Below, piece by piece: positions 33,490 through 42,459 of a stretch of 64,000 nt of DNA. A model generated the notes under the pieces. That model worked only from the letters and a program-made list of their open reading frames with translations, was not told the origin of the DNA and made no database searches. Made by a program: the position numbers and the translations under genes. The stretch is from positions 100,737-164,736 of the forward strand of contig CBFDUE010000001.1 of NCBI GenBank assembly GCA_965613025.1. The letters are read 5' to 3'. The stretch comes from CAYTXJ01 sp965613025. Lineage in GTDB: Bacteria > Desulfobacterota > DSM-4660 > Desulfatiglandales > JALVMZ01. The first letter of the stretch is position 1. The number at the start of each line of letters is the position of its first letter.

Positions 33490-35514
33490 CTACTTTTTGA
33501 AATTGGGCCTTCGCTTTTCAAGAAATGCACTTATTCCCTCTTTTGCGGCCTCAGTGCATGCAATCTCTCCAAATCCCCTGTAACCTATCTCAAGTGCATC
33601 TTCCAAGGTATCTGCCTTAGCACCCTCTTCTATGGTCTTGGCTGCAATACTCACCGCCTCTTTGCTCAATGGCTGCTTTCCTGCCATAGGCTCATCGGGA
33701 ATCTGGACAGGTGGGATATCAACCTTTCCATCTGGAATCCTGGGGATATTATCCCTAATCTTTTTGATCTGATCCATTGCCTTGGAGATAAGGTCCTGAA
33801 AATCACCTGCCAGTGCATCCACCATTCCGATATTTAGTGCCTCATCCATGCTAAGCGGTCTTGCAAGGCAGATCATCTGGTGAAATATCTCTGCTCCCTT
33901 TGGCCATCTACGGTATGGAACAATGCAACCTCCTATACCAGGAAGTATTCCCAAGGTTATCTCTGGAAACTGGAATGTGGCACCTTTCAATGCCACAATG
34001 GAATGGCATCTTATAGCTATCTCCAGTCCTCCTCCTAAGGCAAGGCCATTTATTGCAGCCACTACTGGCTTTTTCATCTTGTCCATATACATCTGAACCT
34101 TGGCACAGCTTCTGGAGTATTCAATGGATGCCTCCTTATTGCCCAGCATCTCAGGGAATTTTCCAATATCTGCACCTGCACTAAATGCCCTGGTTCCATA
34201 ACCAGTTATGATAAATCCGGAGGTCTGTGGGTCGTCTTCAAATCTCTGAAGCACATCCAATATCTCCATGTTGAGCTCATCATTAAGTGCATTTAATGCC
34301 TGAGGCCTTCGTATGGTAATTATCTTAACCCCATCCATCTCATCTACCAATATATAGCGGTAGAAGTCCTGATAATAGGAAAAGGGCTCCTTAGGAGTAG
34401 GGAATCCCGGTCTATCTGAAAGAAATCTATCCATCACTCTCTTTACCTCATCCTCTCCAAGCTCTTTCATTATATCCATGGGCCCCTTTTTAAAACCCAA
34501 TGCTATCTGGCATCCAAAGTTAAGATCCGCCTTTGTGCCTATGCCTCTGTCAATAATATCAAAGCTCTGAGAAAAAAGGATTCCCAGAAGTCTATCCCTT
34601 ATCTTCCTTCTGTTTGCCTCATCCACCTCCACCTTGGCCCCTGGTCTATGGGTCTTCCATCTCTCAACTGAGGCAAGGATCTTGGCGGGTCTGTAGTGCT
34701 CCCCCTCTTCCATCTGTAGGGTATTGGTCTCTATGATTATGGGATTTCCGTTTGCAAGATTTAGCACATAAAATGGGCCTGCTGCCACAAACTCCTCAGC
34801 CACCTTATCTATCTCAGAGCAGGTGGAATCTGGAAGAAGATATGCCGCCTCGTTGCACCAGTTATCAAACACCCTGTCCAGCATAAAACATATGGCATTG
34901 TCTGTTATAAGGGGCACTTTTCCCGTATTTACAAAAAACCAGCAGAGATAATCCACCACATCCCTGTCTACCTTATCCCATACTATCACCTCAACGGGCA
35001 GACTTCTCCACGCTGGTGCAAAGAAATGGGTAATGGTTGTCCTCTGCGGCCTTTTCATCTTATTGAAGATCCTGTCTGCAGGTATGGAACTGGTGTTGGA
35101 AGTTATTATGGTTTCGTCTGATACAATTGCCTCTATCTTTTCAAATATCTGCTGCTTTAAAGGGATGTTTTCTGTTGCTGCCTCAATTACAAGATCGCAC
35201 CTTGAGATCTCATTATAATCCAGAGTATACACAATATTTTCCAACACCCTTTTTGCCTTATCCTCCTTCATCTTTCTCTTCTCTACTGCCTTCTTAGCAT
35301 AACCTTCAAGTCGTGCCTTTGCCGCATTGAGCTGACTTTCAACCACATCCACAAGATAGAGCCTTATCTCAGGGAGTGCACTCTTAATATAATATCCGAT
35401 ATCTGGTCCAATAGTCCCTGCGCCAATAATTGCCACTTCCTTTGGCATGGGCCTGTCTATCTTTAAGAGCAATGGGTTTTGAAACTTGGGATATAATCTC
35501 TTAATGGTATCCAT
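33490..35514 (-). CDS. 3-hydroxyacyl-CoA dehydrogenase / enoyl-CoA hydratase fusion (HAD first)
   Basis: A 674-residue two-domain beta-oxidation enzyme. Residues about 25-380 form the NAD-dependent 3-hydroxyacyl-CoA dehydrogenase (VAIIGAGTIGPDIGYY nucleotide site; catalytic His in ITHFFAPA). Residues about 390-660 form a crotonase-fold hydratase with both catalytic Glu residues (GGGLEIA and FPEITLGILPGIGG) and the GADIG oxyanion segment. The order HAD then ECH is the reverse of FadB/FadJ and is seen in archaeal and some anaerobic bacterial enzymes. It is the last gene of the minus-strand operon, 24 bases after the toxin gene. Together with the acyl-CoA dehydrogenase and Etf it completes a beta-oxidation spiral up to thiolysis. 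Confidence 0.9.
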   Translation of the reverse strand: MDTIKRLYPKFQNPLLLKIDRPMPKEVAIIGAGTIGPDIGYYIKSALPEIRLYLVDVVESQLNAAKARLEGYAKKAVEKRKMKEDKAKRVLENIVYTLDYNEISRCDLVIEAATENIPLKQQIFEKIEAIVSDETIITSNTSSIPADRIFNKMKRPQRTTITHFFAPAWRSLPVEVIVWDKVDRDVVDYLCWFFVNTGKVPLITDNAICFMLDRVFDNWCNEAAYLLPDSTCSEIDKVAEEFVAAGPFYVLNLANGNPIIIETNTLQMEEGEHYRPAKILASVERWKTHRPGAKVEVDEANRRKIRDRLLGILFSQSFDIIDRGIGTKADLNFGCQIALGFKKGPMDIMKELGEDEVKRVMDRFLSDRPGFPTPKEPFSYYQDFYRYILVDEMDGVKIITIRRPQALNALNDELNMEILDVLQRFEDDPQTSGFIITGYGTRAFSAGADIGKFPEMLGNKEASIEYSRSCAKVQMYMDKMKKPVVAAINGLALGGGLEIAIRCHSIVALKGATFQFPEITLGILPGIGGCIVPYRRWPKGAEIFHQMICLARPLSMDEALNIGMVDALAGDFQDLISKAMDQIKKIRDNIPRIPDGKVDIPPVQIPDEPMAGKQPLSKEAVSIAAKTIEEGAKADTLEDALEIGYRGFGEIACTEAAKEGISAFLEKRRPNFKK

Positions 35515-35537
35515 AATTCTGCCTCCTTCTTGAATTT

Positions 35538-35843
35538 TTACTCTTGAGATCTTTTAACCCTGTCTTTCCAATGATCAGGTTTTCTATGCAAATGAGCAAT
35601 TGCGATAATAAGAACTTCATCTTCCAATTTTTGGTAGATAATACCATAAGGAAAACGGTGAAGTTGACATCTTCTAACATCCTTATCAAAGGGATGCCAT
35701 GCATATGGAAATCTTTGTATCCGCTCTAATGTATTCAGTGCTTCCAATAAAAATTTATATCCTAACCCAGGAGACTTTAAATTATAATATTCTATTGCTT
35801 CATCAAGCTCTATCTGAGCAATTTCTAAGAATCTAATTTTCAT
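35538..35843 (-). CDS. RelE/ParE-family toxin
   Basis: A 101-residue protein with the RelE/ParE toxin pattern: a helical hairpin with EIAQIELDEAIEYYN at the N-terminus, then a four-strand sheet with RRCQLHRFPYGIIYQ and VLIIAIAHLHRKPDHW. Such toxins cleave ribosome-bound mRNA or poison gyrase. Its start overlaps the antitoxin stop by 11 bases, the usual antitoxin-first order. It sits inside the metabolic operon, between the molybdenum-subunit gene and the HAD-ECH gene, with no terminator, so it is co-transcribed with catabolic genes. Confidence 0.85.
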   Translation of the reverse strand: MKIRFLEIAQIELDEAIEYYNLKSPGLGYKFLLEALNTLERIQRFPYAWHPFDKDVRRCQLHRFPYGIIYQKLEDEVLIIAIAHLHRKPDHWKDRVKRSQE

Positions 35844-36057
35844 CTAAATAGCGAGAGAGGACCTCCTTAAGTGGGACAGCCTTTATCTTCCCTTGTTGAT
35901 AGGCCTTTAATCTATCTTCCACCTCTTTACGCCATAGTGCATCAATTTCTCTATCTGGTTGATCAAGACTGGAAAGCAGACGATCTACAATTTTAGCCCT
36001 TTCTATTGCAGGAAGCCCTAATGCATTTTTCAATATCTGATTACTGTCTCCTGACAT
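35833..36057 (-). CDS. Addiction-module antitoxin (Unstab_antitox type)
   Basis: A 74-residue antitoxin partner of the RelE-type toxin. The sequence has the family core: ILKNALGLPAIERAKIVDRLLSSLD followed by IDALWRKEVEDRLKAYQQGKI and a final VLSRYL. An in-frame ATG six codons upstream overlaps the stop of the molybdenum subunit, but GGAGGG at 36064-36069 lies six bases before the ATG at 36057, so I chose the shorter form. The protein is small, acidic and helical, as expected for a labile antitoxin. These short antitoxins typically lack a DNA-binding domain of the usual kind, so autoregulation is unclear. Confidence 0.82.
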   Translation of the reverse strand: MSGDSNQILKNALGLPAIERAKIVDRLLSSLDQPDREIDALWRKEVEDRLKAYQQGKIKAVPLKEVLSRYLDEN

Positions 36058-36071
36058 AGGATACCCTCCGA

Positions 36072-38471
36072 TCATCTTTTATCCCTAAGGGCAGAAAAGA
36101 TCTTCTCTGGAGTAATTGGTAATGATGTAATTCTAACTCCAATGGCATCATATATGGCATTTGCAATTGCAGGAGCTGCTGGCACCAGTCCTGGCTCACC
36201 CACCCCTTTTGCACCAAATGGGCCTTTCTCCTCATCACTTTCAATGAATTCCACATCAATGGGAAAGTCCATATCTGCGCTTGAAAATATCTTATAGTCT
36301 AAGAGATCAGGATTAATATTTCTTCCCTGCTCCCTCTTGTAGTCCTCACTCAATGCATATCCTAAGCCCATCACCAGCCCTCCAATTACCTGCCCCCTGA
36401 GGGTCTGTCTGTTTATCACCCTTCCCACATCATGTGCTGCCACAAAGTGGAGGACCCTTACTTTACCCGTTTCCAGATCCACCTCCACCTCTGCTCCTTG
36501 AGATCCAAATATGTATGCCTCAGAGAGATTTCCCCTGGAAGTCTTCATGTCAATCATCTCATTTTCAGGGTCAAAGAAGGCCTCCACAGTAATCATCTTT
36601 CCATTACTTCTATAATGCGCTTCTCTGAGGATCTCATCCAGCCTAACCCTCAATAACCTATTTTCCGGCTCTTCTTTCAGATATATATAGTTTTCCTTTA
36701 GATCAAATTCTGAAGGATCGCAAACCCTTTCATAGTCAAGTTCAGGGATCTGAAAATCAGGATCCCTTTTCTTCTGTTTTTGAAGATTTCTATATACCCT
36801 TTTCATAAAGTGTGCAGATGCAAGCTCAAATATCTGCTCCCTTGCCTTCTGTGAAGCCATAATAACTGCCTTACATGAGGTATATGCCCCCCTGCTTGCA
36901 TGGGTTCCCACATCCCAGGGGCATATATCGGTATCTCCTGTAACTATCCTGACCTTATCAGGAGTTACTCCCAATGCCTCTGCAGTCGCCACCACAAGTG
37001 CTGCTTCAAATCCCTGCCCCATCTCCACTCCTCCGGATATAACCGATACATTTCCAAAGTCATCCAGCTTGAGTATCACACCTGTGGCATCAGATCTATA
37101 TACCCTTGCACCTCCTCCAGTGTGAATCAGAGATGCCATCCCCACTCCCCTTGCCTTTCCGTCTGAGATCCTCTTCTTGCCCCTCTTCTCTTTCCAGTTA
37201 AGCCTTTCTGCGACCTTTTCCATACACTCTTTCAGTCCACATGAACCTATCTTCAAACCCATAGGTGTCTCTTCACCTGGCTCATTTCTGTTTATCATCC
37301 TCAGTTCCAGAGGATCTATCCCCGCCTCTTCTGCCAGTTGATCCAAGTTGCTCTCCACAAAAAATGTGGCCTGGGGATTACCATATCCCCTCATGGCCTG
37401 GCAAAAGGTATTATTTGTATATACACATCGGGCATCAAAAAATACATTTGGGACCCTGTAAAGGGAGGTAATCGGAAGCATCATAACTGAAGGGGTGGTA
37501 GCACCCCAAGAGGTATATGCACCATTGTCAAGGACCATTCTCACCTCTCTGAAAAGCAGCCTTCCATTTTCATCACACCCCTGAACCACCGTGCCTTTAA
37601 CAGGTTGTCTTGGAGAGGTCGCACTGAATTCTTCCTCTCTTGTAAATACGATCTTAACAGGCCTTCCTGTCCTATATGCAAGCAATATGGCAATATATTC
37701 ATATGCATGGGTATCCAGGCCAGAGCCAAAACCTCCTCCTAAGGTAGGGACCAGAACCCTTACATTCTTTCCTCTGAGGCCCATTAACTCAAGGGCCCTT
37801 TTAAAATCATTTTGAGCAAGAAAGGGAATCTGGGTCTTGGTAATAATCCTCAGATTATTATTAAGATCAAACTCTGCAATACACCCTGCTGTTCCCATAC
37901 AGACATGGTGCATGATCTGGGTCTCATAACTTCCTTCAGCTATATACTTTGCCCTCCTCTTTGCCTCATCCAGATTGCCGCTACTAAATCTCCATCTTAT
38001 GGGAAGATAGTTATCCTTCTTAGGTTTCCCCCTTGGATCCAATTCATGCACTAATGGAGCACCTTCCTTCAATGCATCTTCAGGGCTAAATACCCCCGGG
38101 AGCTCCTCATATTCAACCTCTATCAATTCCACCGCCTCTTCAGCAATCTCTGGATCCAATGCAGCAACCGCTGCCACTTCATCCCTGAATTGTCTCACCT
38201 TGTCCTTTTTAAGAACAGGATTGTCCTTCAAAAACCCTATCCTTATCTCAGGTGTATTAAACCCTGTAATAACCGCCTTAACTCCAGGAAGCCTCTCTGC
38301 CTTTGAGGTATCTACCCTGACTATCCTTGCATGTGCATAATCACTAAACTTTATCTTTCCATAAAGCATTCCAGGCCTTTCCATATCATGGATATACTGT
38401 GCCCTTCCTGCCACCTTATCTATGGCATCTGGTCTGGGAATCTCTTTACCTACAAAGGAAAACTGGCTCAT
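36072..38471 (-). CDS. Xanthine-dehydrogenase-type hydroxylase, molybdenum subunit
   Basis: A 799-residue Mo-molybdopterin subunit of the xanthine dehydrogenase/CODH/4-hydroxybenzoyl-CoA reductase family. It has the N-terminal ab-hammerhead (KVAGRAQYIHDMERPGMLYGKI), the pterin-binding TLGGGFG region, the QAMRGYGNPQATFF segment and the active-site Glu in GAKGVGEPGLVP near the end. It would hydroxylate a ring carbon or aldehyde using water. It is followed by the 2Fe-2S and FAD subunits in the gene order FAD, 2Fe-2S, Mo (reading with transcription). Substrate is unknown; the operon also carries a CoA ligase and a TRAP transporter. Confidence 0.9.
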   Translation of the reverse strand: MSQFSFVGKEIPRPDAIDKVAGRAQYIHDMERPGMLYGKIKFSDYAHARIVRVDTSKAERLPGVKAVITGFNTPEIRIGFLKDNPVLKKDKVRQFRDEVAAVAALDPEIAEEAVELIEVEYEELPGVFSPEDALKEGAPLVHELDPRGKPKKDNYLPIRWRFSSGNLDEAKRRAKYIAEGSYETQIMHHVCMGTAGCIAEFDLNNNLRIITKTQIPFLAQNDFKRALELMGLRGKNVRVLVPTLGGGFGSGLDTHAYEYIAILLAYRTGRPVKIVFTREEEFSATSPRQPVKGTVVQGCDENGRLLFREVRMVLDNGAYTSWGATTPSVMMLPITSLYRVPNVFFDARCVYTNNTFCQAMRGYGNPQATFFVESNLDQLAEEAGIDPLELRMINRNEPGEETPMGLKIGSCGLKECMEKVAERLNWKEKRGKKRISDGKARGVGMASLIHTGGGARVYRSDATGVILKLDDFGNVSVISGGVEMGQGFEAALVVATAEALGVTPDKVRIVTGDTDICPWDVGTHASRGAYTSCKAVIMASQKAREQIFELASAHFMKRVYRNLQKQKKRDPDFQIPELDYERVCDPSEFDLKENYIYLKEEPENRLLRVRLDEILREAHYRSNGKMITVEAFFDPENEMIDMKTSRGNLSEAYIFGSQGAEVEVDLETGKVRVLHFVAAHDVGRVINRQTLRGQVIGGLVMGLGYALSEDYKREQGRNINPDLLDYKIFSSADMDFPIDVEFIESDEEKGPFGAKGVGEPGLVPAAPAIANAIYDAIGVRITSLPITPEKIFSALRDKR

Positions 38472-38476
38472 AGCAC

Positions 38477-38962
38477 CTACTCCTCTTCTTTTTCTTTAAT
38501 CTTTTCTGAAGCGGCCTTAATGGATTCCACAATCTGAACATATCCCGTACATCTACACAGATTCCCTGATATTCCTCTACGAATCTCCTCTTCACTGGGA
38601 TCTGGATTTTCCTCTAAAAGGGCATATGCTGACATGATCATTCCAGGTGTGCAAAATCCACATTGAACCCCACCATGCTTTACAAATGCCTCCTGAATAG
38701 GATGCATCCTGTTATTCTCCCCTATAAGACCTTCGATGGTAAGCACTCTCTTTCCCTCAACTTCAAAGGCAGGATAGAGGCATGAACTGACACTTACTCC
38801 ATCCACAATCACCGTGCATGCCCCACACTCCCCATGACCACACCCTATCTTTGTCCCTGTTAGCTTCAAGGTGTCTCTTAGAACATCCACAAGCATCTGG
38901 TGAGATTCCACCTCAACCCTTATATCCTGCCCATTGAGATTAAAGCTTATCTCCTTTTTCAT
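38477..38962 (-). CDS. Molybdenum hydroxylase, [2Fe-2S] subunit
   Basis: A 161-residue small subunit with two [2Fe-2S] sites: plant-type CGHGECGACTVIVDG near the middle and CGFCTPGMIMSAYALLEENP with GNLCRCTGYVQIV in the C-terminal helical half. An in-frame ATG 11 codons earlier exists, but GGGAGG eight bases before the ATG at 38962 decides for this start and leaves a 5-base gap after the FAD subunit. It passes electrons from the molybdenum centre to FAD. All eight Cys ligands appear intact. Confidence 0.92.
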   Translation of the reverse strand: MKKEISFNLNGQDIRVEVESHQMLVDVLRDTLKLTGTKIGCGHGECGACTVIVDGVSVSSCLYPAFEVEGKRVLTIEGLIGENNRMHPIQEAFVKHGGVQCGFCTPGMIMSAYALLEENPDPSEEEIRRGISGNLCRCTGYVQIVESIKAASEKIKEKEEE

Positions 38963-38967
38963 CCCAC

Positions 38968-39831
38968 TTACCTCCCTGAAGCTGCCTTTTTCCATGCATC
39001 TTCTATAACCCTTTTAACAAGCACTCCTGCCATATGCCTTCTATACTCTTCAGTGGCTCTCACATCAGTTATAGGGCTTACAAGCCCTTCCACTTTCTCC
39101 CCTATGGCTTCCAGTAGATCCCTATCTATCTTATTGCCCAGAAGCATCTCTTCCACCTCCCGGAGCCTTAAAGGGGTTGGAGCTACAGCACCCACTGAGA
39201 TTCTACATTCTTTGCAGATATTATCTTCCACCCTCATCCACGAAGCCGCATTTACTATGGCAATGTCCATGGAAAGCCTTCCCAGTTTAAAGAAACTACT
39301 CACCCCCCTTGCCTTATCTTTTCTTATAACTAAAGAGTAAATTATCTCACCCTCCTGTAGGGCAGTAACTCCAGGACCTTTAAAGAAATCAGAGATAGAT
39401 ATTACCCTCTTTCCACCCTTTCCCAAAATTTCAAGCTCTGCATCCAAGACCATCAACGGAGGGGCAGAATCTGCAGAGGGTGCTGCATTTCCAATATTAC
39501 CCCCTATGGTTGCCATATTTCTTATCTGGGGATTGGCAAGCTGATACACCGCATTCCAGAGGCATGGATATCTCTCTTTAATGCCACTGTGTCTTTCAAG
39601 CTCCCTAAGGGTGGTCATACTTCCAATTACGAGCTCTCCATTTTCCTTTATCCCTCCGAGTTCATCTATGTTTCTAAGGGATATGAGCGCTGATGGAGAG
39701 ATCGCCCTCTTCTTTATCTTGATCAATATATCAGTTCCCCCTGCAATATACTCTGCCTCCTTACCATATCTCTCTTTTAACTCAAATGCCTCTTCAATCG
39801 CTCTGGGCCTTAGATATTCAAATCTCTTCAT
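38968..39831 (-). CDS. Molybdenum hydroxylase, FAD-binding subunit
   Basis: A 287-residue FAD subunit of the CoxM/CutM type. FAD-binding segments YIAGGTDILIKIK near residues 28-41 and ATIGGNIGNAAPSADSAPPL near 108-127 are clear. The roughly 40-residue, four-Cys insert that marks the 4-hydroxybenzoyl-CoA reductase beta subunit is missing at the position after GGNIG, so the complex is an ordinary hydroxylase rather than a ring-dehydroxylating reductase. It is first of the three subunit genes, 10 bases after the CoA ligase gene. Confidence 0.9.
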   Translation of the reverse strand: MKRFEYLRPRAIEEAFELKERYGKEAEYIAGGTDILIKIKKRAISPSALISLRNIDELGGIKENGELVIGSMTTLRELERHSGIKERYPCLWNAVYQLANPQIRNMATIGGNIGNAAPSADSAPPLMVLDAELEILGKGGKRVISISDFFKGPGVTALQEGEIIYSLVIRKDKARGVSSFFKLGRLSMDIAIVNAASWMRVEDNICKECRISVGAVAPTPLRLREVEEMLLGNKIDRDLLEAIGEKVEGLVSPITDVRATEEYRRHMAGVLVKRVIEDAWKKAASGR

Positions 39832-39840
39832 GGCATTCTC

Positions 39841-41130
39841 CTATTCCTCTCTGTGGTCAAATACCCTTTTACTCTTTCTCTCTGAACGGGGAAGGCTTCC
39901 ATAGTCCACAATCTCTACATCCGCACTTACAAGGATAGCCTTCTTTATCTCCTCCTTGATCAATCCTGAAATCTCCCTGTCCCTTGAAGGATCCCCCCCT
40001 TCAATTCTTTCCACCTTAATGGTCATAAAGTCCTTTCCATCCTGCCTGTATAGGTGGATCTGATACTCACTTCCAATTCCATTAATCTGTGATAGAACAT
40101 GATCCACCTGGCCAGGGTATATATTTACCGCCCTGAATATGATCATATCATCTGATCTTCCAAGTATCCTGTCATGCCGTGGAAAGATAGAGCCACATTC
40201 ACATCTTCCAGGAATCAGGCGACTTAGATCCCTGGTTCTGTATCTAATAAGAGGAGCTGCCTCTTTTCTGAGGGTAGTTACTACCATCTCACCGGTCTCT
40301 CCCTCTGACACAGGCTCAAGGGTTTCTGGATCCACAATCTCAAGGATATAGTAGTCTGCCCAGTAGTGGATCCCAGTGTGATACACACAGTCAAGCCCGG
40401 TTCCAGGGCCATATAGCTCTGTCATTCCAGGAATATCAAACATATGCTCTAAGCCGAGCAACTCTTTTATTCTCCTTCTCATTGCGTCACTGGATCTTTC
40501 AGATCCAAAGATCATCTTCTTAAGTGCAATCTTATCCCTTATTCCACGTCTGTTAACCTCTTCTGCCATCAAAAGTCCCATGGATGCAGTGCAACAAAGC
40601 ACCGTAGATTGAAAATCCATCAAAAATTCACACTGCATGTCCATATTTCCTGGTCCAATGGGAATGGCCATTGCACCAAATCTTTCGCATGCCATCTGAA
40701 ACCCTGCTCCTGCTGTCCAAACCCCATATCCCACAGCTATCTGAACCCTGTCTTCTTCCGTGAGCTCTGCCATCTCATAGCAACGTGCAAAGAAATTCAT
40801 CCAATCATCAATATCCTTCTGTGTGTAACATAGCACCTTTCTCTTTCCTGTGGTTCCAGAGGATGCATGAATTCTTACCACATCCTTAAGTGGCACAGAG
40901 AGCAGTGGATAGGGATACCCGGCCCTCAGATCATCTGCCGTGGTAAAGGGAAGCCTGCGAATGTCATCCAGACTCTTTATATCCTCAGGTCTCACTCCAG
41001 CCTTATCCAGCTTTTCCCTATAAAACTCACTTCCCCTATATGCATGCTCAACAGTCCACCTGAGCCCCTGAAGCTGTATCTCCTTAAGCTCCTCTTCGTC
41101 CTTTATATCTGGCATAAAGCTCCTCTTCAT
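39841..41130 (-). CDS. PaaK-type aryl/acyl-CoA ligase
   Basis: A 429-residue AMP-forming CoA ligase of the phenylacetate-CoA ligase type, shorter than the ligase at 1925. Motifs: ATP loop HASSGTTGKRKVLCY at about 93-107, TELYGPG at about 242-248, IRYRTRDLSRLIPGRC and the C-terminal DMIIFRAVNIYPGQVD. An in-frame ATG at 41145 is possible, but GGGGGGA before the ATG at 41130 favours the shorter form. It probably activates the acid imported by the TRAP transporter encoded just upstream. The aromatic nature of the substrate is inferred from family only. Confidence 0.87.
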   Translation of the reverse strand: MKRSFMPDIKDEEELKEIQLQGLRWTVEHAYRGSEFYREKLDKAGVRPEDIKSLDDIRRLPFTTADDLRAGYPYPLLSVPLKDVVRIHASSGTTGKRKVLCYTQKDIDDWMNFFARCYEMAELTEEDRVQIAVGYGVWTAGAGFQMACERFGAMAIPIGPGNMDMQCEFLMDFQSTVLCCTASMGLLMAEEVNRRGIRDKIALKKMIFGSERSSDAMRRRIKELLGLEHMFDIPGMTELYGPGTGLDCVYHTGIHYWADYYILEIVDPETLEPVSEGETGEMVVTTLRKEAAPLIRYRTRDLSRLIPGRCECGSIFPRHDRILGRSDDMIIFRAVNIYPGQVDHVLSQINGIGSEYQIHLYRQDGKDFMTIKVERIEGGDPSRDREISGLIKEEIKKAILVSADVEIVDYGSLPRSERKSKRVFDHREE

Positions 41131-41151
41131 AACATATCCCCCCATAAGATC

Positions 41152-42459
41152 TTATTTATATGCCATCTTAGGAATTAAGAGCACGATATCTGGCACCAGG
41201 ATTATGATCAGTATGGCCACAATGCATGCAATGAGAAAGAAGCTGGCACTCTTAAATATGGTAGAGAGCTCTATCTCCGGTGCCAAGGCCTTTACCACAT
41301 ATATGTTTACACCCACAGGAGGGGTGATTGCACCCACCGTGGTAATCATTGTCAAAATCACTGAATACCATAGAGGGTCAAATCCCAGCCTCATGCCTAA
41401 GGGGAAAAATATGGGAATGGTTAGCACTAAGAAACCCAATGCATCCATAAAACAGCCACCAATAAGGTATATAAATAGTATCCCGGACAAAATTATATAG
41501 GGATGCACAGGCAGAGATGCCACAAACTCAGCCACATGGAAGGGAAGCCTGGTTACTGCCAAAAACCTTCCAAATATAATGGCACCTGTAACCAAGAAAA
41601 ATACCATGCTGGATATCTTCAATGTATCCATAATCCCTTTTAAAAAGCCATTCCATGTAAATCTACCTGTAACGATTGTGGCAATCAGGGCAAAAAAGAC
41701 CCCCGCAGCACCTGCCTCTGTGGGTGTGAATATCCCCTTATAAAGTCCACCGATAATCAGCACAAATATACACACCGCCTCTATGACATTGGTAAGAGAT
41801 CTTATCTTCTCTTTAAATGAAAATTTAGGCCCTGCTGGCCCAAAGGAGGGATTAATTCTACACATAAGCACAATGGTAATTACAAATAGGAACCCCATCA
41901 AAATTCCTGGAAGTATCCCTCCTAAGAACAGCTTTATTATGGACTGCTCAGTCTGAAGTCCAATAATGATCATAACCACACTGGGAGGCATAACAGTGCC
42001 AATGGTCCCACCAGTTACAATGGTCCCGCTGCTGAGTCTATTATCGTAGTTATATTTTATCATCTGAGGGAGTGCCACAGCACCCATAGTGGCAGCAGTG
42101 GCAGTGTTGGAACCACAGATTGCGGCAAAGAGCTCATCTGCACCAATTGTTGCAATTGCAAGCCCCCCTCTCCAGTGTCCAAACCATTTATATGCAGCCT
42201 CATATAGTCTTTCAGCAAGTCCTGAATAAAAGGCGATATATCCCAAAAGCACAAAGAGGGGAATCACAGTAAGACCATAGGATGAAAAGGTGCTCCAGAT
42301 ATCAGCTCCCACCATGGTGATTGCAGCCTTAAAAGAGGTTACATACCAAAAGCCACAAAATCCCACCAGTCCCATAGCAAAACCAACTGGCATACCCAAT
42401 AAAAACAGTATCAGAAGCAGGATCAAAATTCCAAGTATCCCAACTACTGTTGCACTCAC
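41152..42459 (-). CDS. TRAP transporter large permease (DctM type)
   Basis: A 435-residue protein with about 12 hydrophobic helices and the DctM pattern (LFLLGMPVGFAMGLVG at the start, GGTIGTVMPPSVVMIIIG near 145-162, TPTEAGAAG near 222). It is the large membrane subunit that moves the solute, driven by the sodium or proton gradient. It overlaps the DctQ gene by four bases and precedes the CoA ligase by 21 bases, linking transport with activation. Solute is unknown; other TRAP systems carry C4-dicarboxylates, aromatic acids and amino acids. Confidence 0.93.
   Translation of the reverse strand: MSATVVGILGILILLLILFLLGMPVGFAMGLVGFCGFWYVTSFKAAITMVGADIWSTFSSYGLTVIPLFVLLGYIAFYSGLAERLYEAAYKWFGHWRGGLAIATIGADELFAAICGSNTATAATMGAVALPQMIKYNYDNRLSSGTIVTGGTIGTVMPPSVVMIIIGLQTEQSIIKLFLGGILPGILMGFLFVITIVLMCRINPSFGPAGPKFSFKEKIRSLTNVIEAVCIFVLIIGGLYKGIFTPTEAGAAGVFFALIATIVTGRFTWNGFLKGIMDTLKISSMVFFLVTGAIIFGRFLAVTRLPFHVAEFVASLPVHPYIILSGILFIYLIGGCFMDALGFLVLTIPIFFPLGMRLGFDPLWYSVILTMITTVGAITPPVGVNIYVVKALAPEIELSTIFKSASFFLIACIVAILIIILVPDIVLLIPKMAYK

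Noticed and set aside
34560..34582. Sequence CAAAGCTCTGAGAAAAAAGG within the HAD-ECH gene, like the inner part of the dispersed repeat
   Set aside because: It matches only the middle 20 bases, lacks both termini and hairpins, and is explained by the coding sequence, so I count it as chance.
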